A stretch of DNA of 64,000 bases, taken from Bimuria novae-zelandiae CBS 107.79 (Eukaryota > Ascomycota > Dothideomycetes > Pleosporales > Didymosphaeriaceae). Positions within the stretch are counted from its first letter, which is position 1. Each line of letters opens with the position of its first letter. The stretch is taken from positions 128,272 through 192,271 of the forward strand of contig ML976704.1 in NCBI GenBank assembly GCA_010015655.1. Direction: 5' to 3'. The notes under the pieces are model-generated. The model was not told the origin of the DNA. It did not search any database and saw only the letters and a program-made list of their open reading frames with translations. The translations under genes were made by a program, and so were the position numbers. Positions 23,115-34,165 of the stretch are shown here, piece by piece.

Positions 23115-23575
23115 CGGATAAGGGTTAGGTTAAGATCGTATAGACATTAGGTTAGAGTTAGGTTAGGATCGCATAGATATTAGGTTAGGATTAGGTTAGG
23201 GTTAGGTTAAGGTTATACTATGTTAGGTTAGGCTTAACGTTTAGTATATAAAGAATTTATTAAGGTTGTTAATAATTTAATTATAATAGCTATTTATTAT
23301 AGTACTAAGCCTTAATAACGCTTAAGCCTCTAATACTTTTATAAAAGGAGTTATACTTTCTCGTTCTATATTAATACTAAAATGTTAGGTTATGATTAGA
23401 TTAGGATTAGGTTAGGGTTAGGTTAGAGTTAGGTTCTTATATAATATAACCTAACTCTAACTTAATCTTAACTTAACCCTAACCTATACTAGTGCTAAAA
23501 AGTTAGGTTAGGATTAGATTAGGGATAGGTTCTTATATAATATAACCTAACCTTAACCCAACCCTGACCCATTTA
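23115..23575. repeat. Telomere-like TTAGG/TTAGGG repeats, partly as inverted pairs
   Basis: Degenerate TTAGGTTAGGG-type units run from about 23115 to 23235, with a longer tandem unit that includes GATCGTATAGACATTAGG and GATCGCATAGATATTAGG. At 23383-23487 and 23506-23571 a TTAGG-type arm is followed by the spacer TTCTTATATAATAT and then a CCTAA-type arm, giving two potential hairpins. Confidence 0.7.
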
Positions 23576-24090
23576 GTAGCCTAATAGTAAGTAATAATAC
23601 GCTTCTTTTTAATAGGTGTAGTATTATTAATTAATATAAGCTTTTAGATCTAGAATTAGAAATTTAACTTATTCATAAAAAAGGAGTAAGATTTAAAGGC
23701 TATAAGATATGCAAGGTATACGTAGGTAATTATTAAAACTTAATTTAATACTATATAAAACGCCATTAAAAGTCTACATTAATATAATTATTATATTTAT
23801 TAAGTACTAAGAGCCTGTGCTAAACATTAAATATAATTATTTTAAGCATAAATATACGCTATATTTACTGTTAATATCTATTTATTCTTAACGTGATTTA
23901 TTAACACTCGGATTATATTAGCACTTAGATTACTTTTTCCTACTATTACACCTTCTAAGTTTAACACGCGATTTCTCTATAATAATAAATAGTAGCGTAA
24001 TTAAAAGAAGCTAGAATAATCCTAGCTATTAATATAATTTAACTATTTAAAAAATATAAACATTCGACGCGTGGCCTACCTTTATAATAT
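23576..24090. other. AT-rich stretch without recognisable gene
   Basis: No motif identified. It may contain the unresolved 5' end of the Fot1-type element that follows. Confidence 0.35.
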
Positions 24091-24149
24091 ACTATTTTCC
24101 TCCCTTTATAGTAGAATAGCAGGCGCGATGCTAGCAAAAGAAATTTAAT

Positions 24150-25990
24150 TAAAATTATATATTTTAAATATATTTAAAGAGAGTGTACTTATTAAGTATA
24201 TCTTAGACCTAGATAATCGAGGATTTCCTTCCCGACTTAAAGATATAGAAGATATAGCTAACTATATCCTCGTGTCGCGTGGAGCGTAACGCGTTGGCAA
24301 GCTCTAGGCGCATTACTTCGTAAAACGCACCCTAGAGCTAAAGAAGGGGTTTTCACGTTCCTACGACTTCCAGAGGACCCTATACGAAGACCCGAAGCTT
24401 ATTAAAGACTATTTCTAGCTTATAATAAACATAAAAGCCAAGTATAACATATACGATAGCGACACATAGAACTTTAACAAAACAGGCTTTATAATAGACA
24501 TTATTTACAGCTGTATAGTTATAACTTAGTCTAATTAGAAGGGTAAAGGGAAGAAAGTGTAGTTAAGTAACTAAAAATAGGATATAATAATTACTTGCGT
24601 TAATAAAGAGAGTTACAATTTTTTTTATTATTATTTAAAGCTTATACTACTTGACTAATTAATATACTAAGGACGGTCTACTAGGCTCTTAGGTAATTAA
24701 ACCTATAGAAAATAGGTAGCTAAATATTAAAACTAGCTTAAAATAGATTAAATATTTTAATAAGTATACTAGAAATTTAATAAAAGGCGTACACTAGTTA
24801 TTAGTACTAGATAGGTATATGTTACGAGCTCAGGAAACCCGGATAGTGGCACAACCATAGACAAGGATGAATGGGGGGAGGCAGATAAGGTTGTACTACA
24901 GCTAGCCCGTGAGGACTCGCGGGGTCGCTTATGTTAGCCAGGGTCACGTGACCCTGATCCGACAATAGCTCCGGATTAAGATGATCCGCCAAGAGCTTCG
25001 AACCAAGGTGATCCGCCAAGGGGGCCGGATCACCCAGAGACAGAGGAAGAAACAGACTAGTATATAGTGTAGTAGATTCTCCTATGTTATTTTCTTCCTT
25101 ATAGTTAACTTACATATCTTCTGTGCGAGTACGTTCTCCTATATAGACTAATAGTTATCTTACTTTATTATAAGATTAAATTATCTAGCCTCGGGCTAAG
25201 TGTCGCATTAACTTGTACTACTAAATAATCCGTGAAGCACCACGATACCTTACCGCCCTAACCTAGATCAGAATAAGGTGTGAGCGCCTCATAACAGTAT
25301 AAGAGCTATAGGTTAGTTAAATTTAAAATTTATTATAAAACTTATAATATTATAACTATTAGTTTTCCTCCGCACTTCTCTTATTTAACTTAGCTACTTA
25401 ATATTAAATATTTTAGTATTTTAAAGCGCTTTTATAATTATAAGATTAATATAATTATTAAATCCTATATTAAATATATTACTGAGATTGATTTCTTCTT
25501 AGCTATTTATAATACCTATATCAAAACTATAATAGTAGAAAACATTATAGCTAGGTCCTGCAGGGCTAGTTTAATCCCTTATAATTCTTAGGTAGTTTTA
25601 TTAAAGCTAGATATTAAGTTATAAACGCCTATACCCCCTAAAACGCCTTTAGTAGATACTAATCTTTAGGTCTCTTAGACGCCGCGTAACCCTATAGAAG
25701 CTCTCTTATAGACTAACTATATAAAGTTAAAAATTACTAGTTATTAAGGAAGCTCGCTAACTATAATTTTTAATATAATTAGTTAAATAATTAAGAGCAT
25801 AGAGGTATTAGAGCATTAGTTACCCTATTAACTATAAAAACAAGACTCTTTAAAAGGTAAATAAGGCACTAAGTAAGCGTTAGAAGGTAAAAAAGATACG
25901 TATTTAATAAAGAAAAGTACTTAGTATAAATGATAGATAGAATATAGTAGCTTCAAAAAAAGTAAAGGCTATAGCAAAGGTAGATAGGTG
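24150..25990 (+). pseudogene. Fot1/pogo-type DDE transposase, RIP-degraded and split by a solo LTR
   Basis: The left part reads LDLDNRGFPPRLKDIEDMANY (CENP-B-type DNA-binding region). KAKYNIYDSDT and FNKTGFII near 24430-24500 match the DDE motif usually read as FDETGF. LLVLDRY near 24795-24820 is a mutated LDGHGSH block. After the solo LTR 24820-25296 the frame resumes with ITISFPPHFSYLT (family PPHSSHLLQPLD), then ITEIDFFLAIYNTY and ARSCRASLIPYNS (family GLVPFDP). Stops and D/E/G-to-N/K/R changes are frequent. Terminal repeats were not located. The element was inactive or inactivated before or after the LTR insertion; the order of RIP is unclear. Confidence 0.75.
24820..25296. repeat. Solo LTR (477 bp) inserted in a Fot1 transposase
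   Basis: It starts TGTTACGAGCTC and ends CTCATAACA. It is flanked by GTATA on both sides (24815-24819, 25297-25301). It is higher in GC than its surroundings and less mutated than its relative at 12698-13173. No interior is attached, so it arose by LTR-LTR recombination. Confidence 0.88.
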
Positions 25991-26228
25991 CTTTTAAGGC
26001 AGTAGTAAAGGATTAGGTTAGCTAACTTTACAACGATGTAGTAACTATAAAGAAATTAAATATAATATGGGAACGTGCCAGGCTAATATTAAGATATTTA
26101 ATATATTTATAGATAAGTTAGTTTAATTTATTAAAGCGTTATAATTAAGTAATTAAAGTTAGGAGGTGCAATAATAGGGAAAAGTAATCTAAGTGCTAAT
26201 ATAATTGGAGTGCTAATGAACCACGTTA

Positions 26229-26614
26229 TGTAACAGGAACAATCGCTCGTCGACACGAGAACCCTTGGCCAGTCAAGACAGGATTCGAGATCATCCGAAA
26301 ACCGACACTCATCCGTATCGGACCAATTTCGGATCTATCAGACCGATGGGGAACTACGGATCCGATTCGGACCTATTTCGGATCCATCAGACCGACGGTC
26401 AACCTATGGCAGTTATGTGCTAGCTAGCCATCTGGGAAGAGGTGTATTTAGAGGAGCTTGGGGCCTTTGTAGTTCAGTACCTTTTCCGTATCCTTTCGTA
26501 CCAGGCCTATAGGCACTTAATTCATTCGAGGCTACATTCTTATACACGCACTCCCATATGCCTCTGCTAGGAGATACGCCAACATCGATCCTTTGAGTGA
26601 CCTGCGCCGATACA
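26229..26614. repeat. Solo LTR of the 386-bp family, copy 1
   Basis: It begins TGTAACAGGAAC and ends CGCCGATACA. The 5-bp duplication CGTTA flanks it (26224-26228, 26615-26619). It has an internal imperfect duplication around CGGACCAATTTCGGATC and CGGACCTATTTCGGATC. It is nearly identical to 28078-28463. Confidence 0.92.
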
Positions 26615-26619
26615 CGTTA

Positions 26620-28072
26620 AAGGTTGTATAAATTTAGTTCCATACGTAGAATAAGAAGACCTATATTATCTATAGGCTTTAGCTTTTAAAGATAACTATA
26701 TAGCGTAGTGTCCGTCCTATTACTAATACGTACTTAATTATAGGAACTTTCTAATAATTTTTTAAATCCTAAATATAAGCCTACTTCTTCTAGCTACTAG
26801 AGAGTACACTAGTGTTAGTATATACCCTTAGAGTAACGCTAGTCTTATCTATACTATATATATTCTATATCTATATATTAAGCTACTATTAAGTCTACTT
26901 ATAGAGTTCTAGGAACGCGCGTAGCTACTTTCGTATTACTATATTAGTACTCTAAGCCTTTAGCTATTTACTAACTATAGAGATAATACGTAGTGAGCAC
27001 TTAATAAAGTAGTATGGCTAATACTTACTAATAAGATAATTATTACTATTTATATATAAGTATATAAGGGAGGGCAAGTGCGCGCGTTTTTTTTTAAGAA
27101 TTTATTTTATTAAGAAGTTCTTTTATTAAAAAGTTGACTACTACTAGTGCTAATAACTAGTAGCGTAATTTATTATACCACGTATACCCGCAAAAAGAGT
27201 AGGTAAAAAAATATTATATATCTTAGCTATAGCGTACTGGCTGGGATAAAGATGTATTGATACTGGCTACTTAAAGAACCTATTTAGACGTTTCTACTCA
27301 GAGGTATATGGGAGTGCGTGGACAAGAATATAGCCAAGAATGCTTTAAGTGCTAATAGGCCTGATATAAAAAGACACTAAAAGTACTAAACTATATATAA
27401 AGTATTTAGTAAATATTATTCTAGAGCTGAATACTAAAGAGTAAGAGAATAATCTAATAAACTGAAAGGCTAGTTTAATAAAGAACCCTAGTAAAAGGAA
27501 TATATAATAAGTCTAAAAAGGGTCTAATATAGAGTAGTATTAGAAAAACAATATTAAAGTCTAAAGCAGATCTAAATTAGATTAGAGTTAGGAAAATAGA
27601 TTAAATCGCGTAACTTTGTAAGTTAGTAACTAAATGACTGCATCACAAAAGACCTATATTAAAATTACTAATAACTAATTATATAGCTAGCTCACAGGCG
27701 TCTATATTAATAAGCGCCATAGAAAGATTTTGTATGTTTTTTTTTTGGTATTATGTTTTATAAGGGTCACTCGCTTTACTAGATAACTCGTTTCTATATA
27801 CGCTAGCTTACTATTAAGTACAGGTATTTTAGACTATACTTTATACGTTATTACGTATAGGTGCCGCTTATTATGGTACTCTCTAGTAATATTTAAGATA
27901 GTCTTTTTATAAGCGTAATGCCTGCTTTAGCACAAACGTGTTAGACTACTTTATAAACGCGATAAGTACTAAAGAGTATAATATTATGCCTTAGCTCTGC
28001 ACTTAGCAAGGTTCTATTACGTACCTTTAGTTTATGTCTTATATGCGCGCCTCTACTAGTAGGCGCAGCGGC
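26620..28072. other. AT-rich spacer between two solo LTRs
   Basis: No gene seen. A short inverted, RIP-like relic of the 386-bp LTR lies at about 27250-27345 and is listed separately. Confidence 0.5.
27250..27345 (-). repeat. Degenerate inverted fragment of the 386-bp LTR
   Basis: The plus strand reads AGAGGTATATGGGAGTGCGT, the complement of the LTR's ACGCACTCCCATATGCCTCT with one transition. Similarity extends outward on both sides through C-to-T/G-to-A differences. Confidence 0.6.
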
Positions 28073-28077
28073 GAGAA

Positions 28078-28463
28078 TGTAACAGGAACAATCGCTCGTC
28101 GACACGAGAACCCTTGGCTAGTCAAGACAGGATTCGAGATCATCCGAAAACCGACACTCATCCGTATCGGACCAATTTCGGATCTATCAGACCGATGGGG
28201 AACTACGAATCCGATTCGGACCTATTTCGGATCCATCAGACCGACGGTCAACCTATGGCAGTTATGTGCTAGCTAGCCATCTGGGAAGAGGTGTATTTAG
28301 AGGAGCTTGGGGCCTTTGTAGTTCAGTACCTTTTCCGTATCCTTTCGTACCAGGCCTATAGGCACTTAATTCATTCGAGGCTACATTCTTATACACGCAC
28401 TCCCACATGCCTCTGCTAGGAGATACGCCAACATCGATCCTTTGAGTGACCTGCGCCGATACA
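28078..28463. repeat. Solo LTR of the 386-bp family, copy 2
   Basis: Same ends and length as 26229-26614, but flanked by its own duplication GAGAA (28073-28077, 28464-28468). It is an independent insertion, not the other end of one element. Confidence 0.92.
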
Positions 28464-29071
28464 GAGAAGGGCTTATAGAGAATCGCCTTTAGTAGCGTTC
28501 TTAACGCGTTTATATATCTTACTAGGGGCTAAGTTAGTAATGCCTAAAATAGTCGATATGTTAGGGAAAGTAAGGCTGTAGTAACGCCTAAAAATAATAA
28601 GAGCACCTATTTAAGCGTTAAAAAACGCTATAGCACTTTTTTTAAGGTGTAAATTAGTTATATTAAGTAAGAAAGTAGGTATTAAAGTGTAGGTAACGAC
28701 GCCTTATAAAGTGTCGAAGGGCTAGAGGTTTTATTACCTAGTATCTTTTTAGCGTCTGTTCAGCGTCTTGGCACGTCATGTGACGGAACGGTATTTTCCC
28801 AATTACCCTTTGTAGCTAAGATAAATGTGGTCTTGTGGGGGCGGCAGCATGACTCAGCAGACGCGGTGTTGAAATCGCTTGATGCGAGACGGGCCATTCA
28901 GGCTTCCCAGGCATAGCCATGGCCCCTCCCACACTGCCCGCACTGCACCATCCAGCGAACGCGATGGAACACGGCTGAACTATTTCCTCGCGAAGCTACC
29001 ACTACCATCATTTCGAGACTCTTCTCGTCGCGCACGCCGTATCTTCCCCTGCCGCCTGCGGCACCAGCACC
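28464..29071. other. Transition from AT-rich DNA to gene island; promoter side of the hydrolase gene
   Basis: The AT-rich sequence stops near 28770. The last 300 bp are mid-GC and precede a plus-strand gene, so they probably hold its promoter and 5' UTR. No specific site is claimed. Confidence 0.4.
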
Positions 29072-30712
29072 ATGATTGGGACCAGTATCCCCGCGTACCT
29101 CTTCATACGCACCTGCATATTCGCCCTCCGACTCATCACCCCACTCTCCATCTTCTTCTGCTCCCTCAGCATAGCAGAGCCGCCGCAATCAGGCTTCACG
29201 CGCTTCCTCCTTGTCTGGGCCATCCTCGAAACCGCATTCTGGCTGCTCGTCTTCCTCCCGCGTAAGCGCGCATTGCAAGCCGAAGCATCGCATCCGTCAC
29301 CTCTCGATCGCGAAGAGCGCAAGGCGCTATTCTGGAAGTGCTGGGAATGGATACCGGAGCCGGAGGCGTATGTCAGCAGATGGTTCCTGGGCGCGAGAAG
29401 CTGGGAGGTGAGGAGGGAGAATGTGAGAGAGTTCTTTAGATGGGCGCTGTTGTATAAGAGCGCCGAGGATGTTCAACAGGAGGCGCGGAGAGGTGAGAGC
29501 GGGGGCATAGAGAGAGAAGGCGAGGCGATCGAGGTAGACGAGGAGGTTACTAGGAAGGCCGAAGAAGAGAGGGAGTTGGAGGAGTATGTGGATGGCGTGC
29601 AGACGATGCTTGGACGTCAATTGTTGCCTGGGAAGGGTCCTGCGAAGAGTTTGAGGCTGACAGTCGATGAGGTCAAGATGCTACATCGGCCGTTTCTGTG
29701 GTATTTGGTACGCCGCATCTGAATACGAAGTGTAGAGTTATGCTAACAGTGGCAGATCGTCTTCCTAGTAGACACCCTCACCGCCGCTTACCTCCGCTAC
29801 AACGGCTTCTTACTCTACCGCACCCACGTCAAATCAGCCCTCTCCATGTTCCCGCCCCGCATTGCTTCCCTCTGCACAAAGCAAATCTCTTCGGCACCGG
29901 ACATTTCCTACTGGTACCGCCAGCACACCTCAAAGACGCGCTTGCCGATTCTGTTCATCCACGGCATCGGCATCGGTCTATTTCCTTACTCTCGTTTCTT
30001 TACCGAGATCAATAAACACGATCCACGAAGTGCCGAAGACGGCGAAATCGGCATCATCGCTATTGAACTCATGCCCATCAGCTTCCGCATTTCCGGTCCC
30101 ATGCTCGACCGCGACGAAGTCTGCCGGCAAATCAACTTAATCCTCGAGCGTCACGGCTTCGACAAAGTCGTGCTGGGAAGTCATTCCTACGGCTCGGTCA
30201 TCACTACGCACCTCCTACAGAACCCAACCACCGCATCGAAAATCGGGCCTATGCTATTTGTTGACCCGGTAACGTTTCTGCTGCATCTACCAGACGTAGC
30301 GTACAATTTCACAGCCAGAAAGCCGCGGCGCGCGAACGAGCACCAACTTCATTACTTTGCGAGCACGGATATGATGGTCGCCCATTCTCTGGGGCGAAAC
30401 TTCTTCTGGCCGCAGAATATACTGTGGAAAGACGAGCTCAGAGGGCGCGACGTCACCGTTTCGCTCGGTGCAAGAGATTTGATTGTGGACACCGAGACCG
30501 TGGGGAAATACCTCGCCGGGGTGGACTTGAAGAGTGAGGACGGCTCGTGGAAAGAGAAGGAGCTGACAGGGCACGGTCTCGAGACGCTTTGGTGGGCAAC
30601 CTGCGATCACGCGCAGGTATTTGAGAGAAGAGACGGGAGAGCGAAGTTGGCGGATGCGTTGAGGAGATATGTGGAGCAAAGTGGACATGACGACGATGAG
30701 GAATGGCCTTGA
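29072..30712 (+). CDS. Membrane-anchored alpha/beta-hydrolase, two exons
   Basis: Exons 29072-29707 and 29756-30712 are joined across a 48-nt intron (GTACGC..GCTAAC..CAG) in frame, giving 530 residues. Two hydrophobic segments near residues 8-35 and 45-65 suggest N-terminal membrane anchoring. The C-terminal half is an alpha/beta-hydrolase: ILFIHGIGIG (oxyanion region), then VVLGSHSYGSV with the nucleophile Ser near residue 356. Candidate Asp is in GARDLIVD and candidate His in TCDHAQVF. Residues 150-190 are charged and coiled-coil-like. It resembles uncharacterised fungal hydrolases; substrate unknown. It lies about 300 bp upstream of, and on the same strand as, a second hydrolase of a different subfamily. 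Confidence 0.9.
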
Positions 30713-31020
30713 TACCCATTTAAATTACGACAATGACAATCCGCTTTCTGCCAAGCAGTGCGATCTTTGACGAGTCCATTACTGGAGCGCGCTGTTTCAG
30801 TCCTACCAGATGCCTGCGGGGTGCCGACCGGAATCTAGTTCAACGGGTGACGGGTGCGGCAGGGTCCACAGTCGGCCCCGCAAGCGCCCGAACAATTATA
30901 GCCTACATGTCAACGACATTGTGCTCATAAAAGTTAGAAGCTCATCATCTTCGTTGCCAAATTTTGGGCGCATCCTCTACAAGAACTCCCTTCAGCATTT
31001 ATTATCGCACAAGTATCAGA

Positions 31021-32229
31021 ATGCCAAACGGAAACTGGATCCTCGGCGACCTTTTCCTTAAAGACTATGGTCACGAAGGCAGTATCAAGAAGCTCTGGGA
31101 ATTGCGATGGATGTTCCCCTGCAAACTAGGCGTCTATCCATTCCACGATGGAAAGTTCGAGGACTTTGAGCCCATCTTCGACCACCTCATCGAACAAAAT
31201 ATCAACGACCCTTTCTCCGACGCCTACACCAACGCCTTCCTCCCCACCGCGCGCAACCTTGCCAAGCGTGCCCAATCTCTCGAGCAAACCGACAAAGAGC
31301 AAGCCAAAGCAGTCTACCTGCGCGCAAACGCAGTGTACAGACTAAGTCGCTTCCCCTACATCGACACCGCGCTCAAGAAGACCGCATTCGAAGAGCAGAA
31401 AGAGACGTACCTGCAAGGAGCAAAATTATGGGATGTCCCTATCACAGAGAAGATTATTGCTCACAAGTACGCGCAAAACGGCGACGGCGCCCGCATCCCC
31501 TTATACATCCGCAAACCCCCCGGCGCCGGCCCCTTCCCAACCGTCCTCCTCATCACCGGCCTCGACGGCCACCGCCCCGACAACACGGAGCGCACGACCG
31601 CGCACCTGGACCGCGGCTGGGCCACCGTCATCTGCGACATCCCCGGCACCACCGTCGACTGCCCCGCGAACCGGCGGGACCCGCTGTCACCAGATCGGCT
31701 GTTCACCTCGATATTAGAGTTCATTCGCGACGATGAGGCGCTCGATGAGAAGAAAGTCGCTGCTTGGGGCCTGAGCGCGGGCGGGTACTATGCTATACGT
31801 GTAGCGCACACGCATGCCACCTACCTGCGCGGAGCTATCGGGCACGGCGCTGGCACACATCATTACATTGGTCGTGAATGGCTCGAACAGATTCACAGAC
31901 ACGAATACCCATTCGGCCTCCAGAGGGCGTATGTTTCCAAATACGGATACAAAGATTGGAACGAGATGCTGGAGCAGTGCCAGGATGAGTTTAGTCTAGT
32001 CAGTGGGAAGGGCAGGGGTGTGGCGGTAGTGGGTGATGGCGCGGAGAGTTGTAGGTTGTTGCTGGTTAATGGGATGTTGGATGGGTGTATGCCGGTGGAG
32101 GATGGTTTGTTGTTGTGTGAGTTTGGGGGGGTTAAGGAGGTGAGGATGGTGAGGGGGAGGGCGCATATGGGGTATCCGGAGGCGAATGGGTTTGTTTATC
32201 CGTGGATGGAGGGATTGTTGGATGTGTGA
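31021..32229 (+). CDS. ayg1: Ayg1-like alpha/beta-hydrolase (pigment pathway type)
   Basis: A single 402-residue exon, the length of the Ayg1 family. The start at 31021 (MPNGNWILGD) was chosen over the in-frame codon 19 residues upstream because family members begin at this point. Family hallmarks are WILGD, VYPFHDG..DFEPIFDHLI, SRFPYID, LLITGLDGHRPDN and GLSAGGYYAIR. The catalytic triad is likely Ser252 (GLSAGG), Asp354 (NGMLDG) and His382 (AHMGYP). Aspergillus Ayg1 shortens a heptaketide naphthopyrone to a melanin precursor. A similar polyketide-trimming role is inferred, but no polyketide synthase is in the window, and paralogues with other substrates exist. Confidence 0.88.
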   Translation: MPNGNWILGDLFLKDYGHEGSIKKLWELRWMFPCKLGVYPFHDGKFEDFEPIFDHLIEQNINDPFSDAYTNAFLPTARNLAKRAQSLEQTDKEQAKAVYLRANAVYRLSRFPYIDTALKKTAFEEQKETYLQGAKLWDVPITEKIIAHKYAQNGDGARIPLYIRKPPGAGPFPTVLLITGLDGHRPDNTERTTAHLDRGWATVICDIPGTTVDCPANRRDPLSPDRLFTSILEFIRDDEALDEKKVAAWGLSAGGYYAIRVAHTHATYLRGAIGHGAGTHHYIGREWLEQIHRHEYPFGLQRAYVSKYGYKDWNEMLEQCQDEFSLVSGKGRGVAVVGDGAESCRLLLVNGMLDGCMPVEDGLLLCEFGGVKEVRMVRGRAHMGYPEANGFVYPWMEGLLDV

Positions 32230-32540
32230 GGCAAATAAGGGGAAGAGTGTGTGTGACGGTTCAGTATGGAAGCTTGGGCCACCCGTGCGGCCCGTGCACG
32301 TGATACACACAGTATATAGCTCCTGTAGAGTAGCTACTCAATCAACAACGATTGCCTCAACACACTCTTTTCAACGTCACAGTGTGAGATGCATTTGAGT
32401 CTATGGAGACAAAAAGTCTATGGAAACAAAAGCAAACATTACTGGCTACCATGTAGCCACCACTAGAGCATTACCGAGTCTGAACTAATCATCATGAACA
32501 GGCTGAAGACAACAACCACGAGGACGCCAAAACCCTGGAC

Positions 32541-34165
32541 CTACTTCTTCTCCGTTCCGGACATGTCCTTGGCTACTTTGTTGACGACGTTGGAGGTTTG
32601 GTTACCGCCAGTGCTGCCTCGAGTCGTCTGAGCCGTGGAGTGACGAGCAGCTAGTACCAGACGAGAAGGGGTGTTAGAGGTAGTGGGTCCCGCCGGAATC
32701 GATCGAGCAGCAATTTGGGCCCATGAGATAGTAGTAGGCGCCGACTTGCTCTGTGTACTAGCTTGGGACGAAGGTGTTGCGGTGTTTCCGATTGGAGTGG
32801 CTCGAGTAACAGTGACCTTGGCCCAACGGGCAATAGGCGTCGAGTTCTCTTGGAAACGAACTTGAGGAACTGGAGGGGCGCCACCAACCGACATCTGGGA
32901 GATGCTAGTGCCTAGCTGAGCGAGCGCATTCGGCTGGACCACGACAGGAGCACCAGTCTGCGCATTCTTCGGAACAGCTGGGGATGTGGTAGTCGGCTGA
33001 ACCACGACAGAAGCACCAGTATGGGCGTTCTGCAAACCACTAAGGGCTGTGGTAGCCAAATTGCCACCGCGCCTCCTCGGGTTCGGGCGCGAGGAGTTCG
33101 ACGTCTTGAAGGCCTGCATGACACAAACCTCCTTTCGATGGCTGAACGCGCTGTTGGTGTTTGGACGCTCAACTGCGCAGTACTCGCAGTAGACCCTCAC
33201 TTTGCAGGGACCACCGTCAAGAGCACGTGTTTCTGTATGGTCTCGTGCGCCGCACAGGTCACAGAGGAGAGCGCTTCCATGGTCCCAGTCATGCTTCGAT
33301 GAGCGGTACTCCGTCTCATCAATCACCTCTTGCAACTTCTTGAGCTGCTTCGGGTCCTTGTACCGGTCATCGAGGACTAGTTGGATCGCGGCAATAGTGG
33401 TCATGGCGGCATCGTTGCTGGCCGTGTGGGAATCGCGGTACTCGAAGCCCATGTTGTTGACGAGGCGCTGAAGGCCTATCTGGTTGACCGGGTGATCCCA
33501 GTGGCCAACGTCTTTGGCGATCACCTGCGTGTCGATTTGTTTTACCAGATTCCCCCTGAGCTCTGCATTGAAGTTCAGGAGTTTCTTCATCTTGTCGATA
33601 TCATTGTCCAGGGCGTGGCCGAGCAGCACAATCGGACATACACATCCATCCTTCTTGTCTTTGTTCAAGGGCCACTCGAACGCCCCCTTCAGGAAGTTGA
33701 CTATCTCGATGTCGTTGAGAAAACGCTGTTGGCCGAAGCGATTTGTCTTGGGATCGCCTGTGGGCGAGGTTAGTGACTGATAGTACAGAATTAAATATTA
33801 ATCATACCGGCAGAGAAGTTCCTATTCCAGAGATGCGCATGCTTCTCAATGCGTGCGAAGTAGAAGAAAATGTTTTTCAAGAGGTTTTCACCCCATGGTC
33901 CTGGCGATGAGAGCTCCGTCATATCACGCGAATCAAAGGTGTTGATACCGACCTCCTTCAGAACAATGCTCGAGGCATCCCAGCCCTCGGTATCTATGCA
34001 GATCATTACCGTGGATGCAGCAAGAGCCGGTGCGTTGGGGTACTTGGCGCGATTGAGGTTCAGGCAGTACCTGAACACGTCCGCGTGACTCATCGACGCG
34101 AAGAAGGTGCGAACTGCTGCTATCTCTTGCAGATTTTGCTGCTGAGCCTGGGTGACTACGGACAT
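32541..34165 (-). CDS. Gfd2/YDR514C-like DEDD-type nuclease domain protein
   Basis: Exons 33808-34165 and 32541-33757 are joined across a 50-nt intron; the splice restores NFSAG-DPKTNRFG. About 524 residues. The N-terminal half has an RNase H-like DEDD fold: CIDTEGW (two acids), EVGINTFDSRDM, LLGHALDNDIDKM and DSHTASNDAAMT. This matches the fungal Gfd2/YDR514C C-terminal family, linked in yeast to mRNA export by genetic data. A Cys-rich segment follows (CDLCGARDH..CEYCAVERP..C), possibly metal-binding. The last 200 residues are low-complexity Ser/Thr/Pro/Gln, including a repeat of NAHTGASVVVQP/NAQTGAPVVVQP. The role in this organism is inferred as RNA-related nuclease or binding. Confidence 0.85.

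Noticed and set aside
24822..25019. 65-codon minus-strand frame
   Set aside because: Entirely within the solo LTR.
28034..28276. 80-codon plus-strand frame
   Set aside because: Mostly inside the solo LTR starting at 28078; the same sequence in copy 1 has different flanks.
26229..28463. A single LTR retrotransposon bounded by the two 386-bp repeats
   Set aside because: Each repeat has its own 5-bp duplication (CGTTA; GAGAA) and the 1.5-kb interior has no retroelement motif.
28879..29322. Several overlapping frames around the hydrolase start
   Set aside because: Shadows of the 29072 gene in other frames; no domain support.
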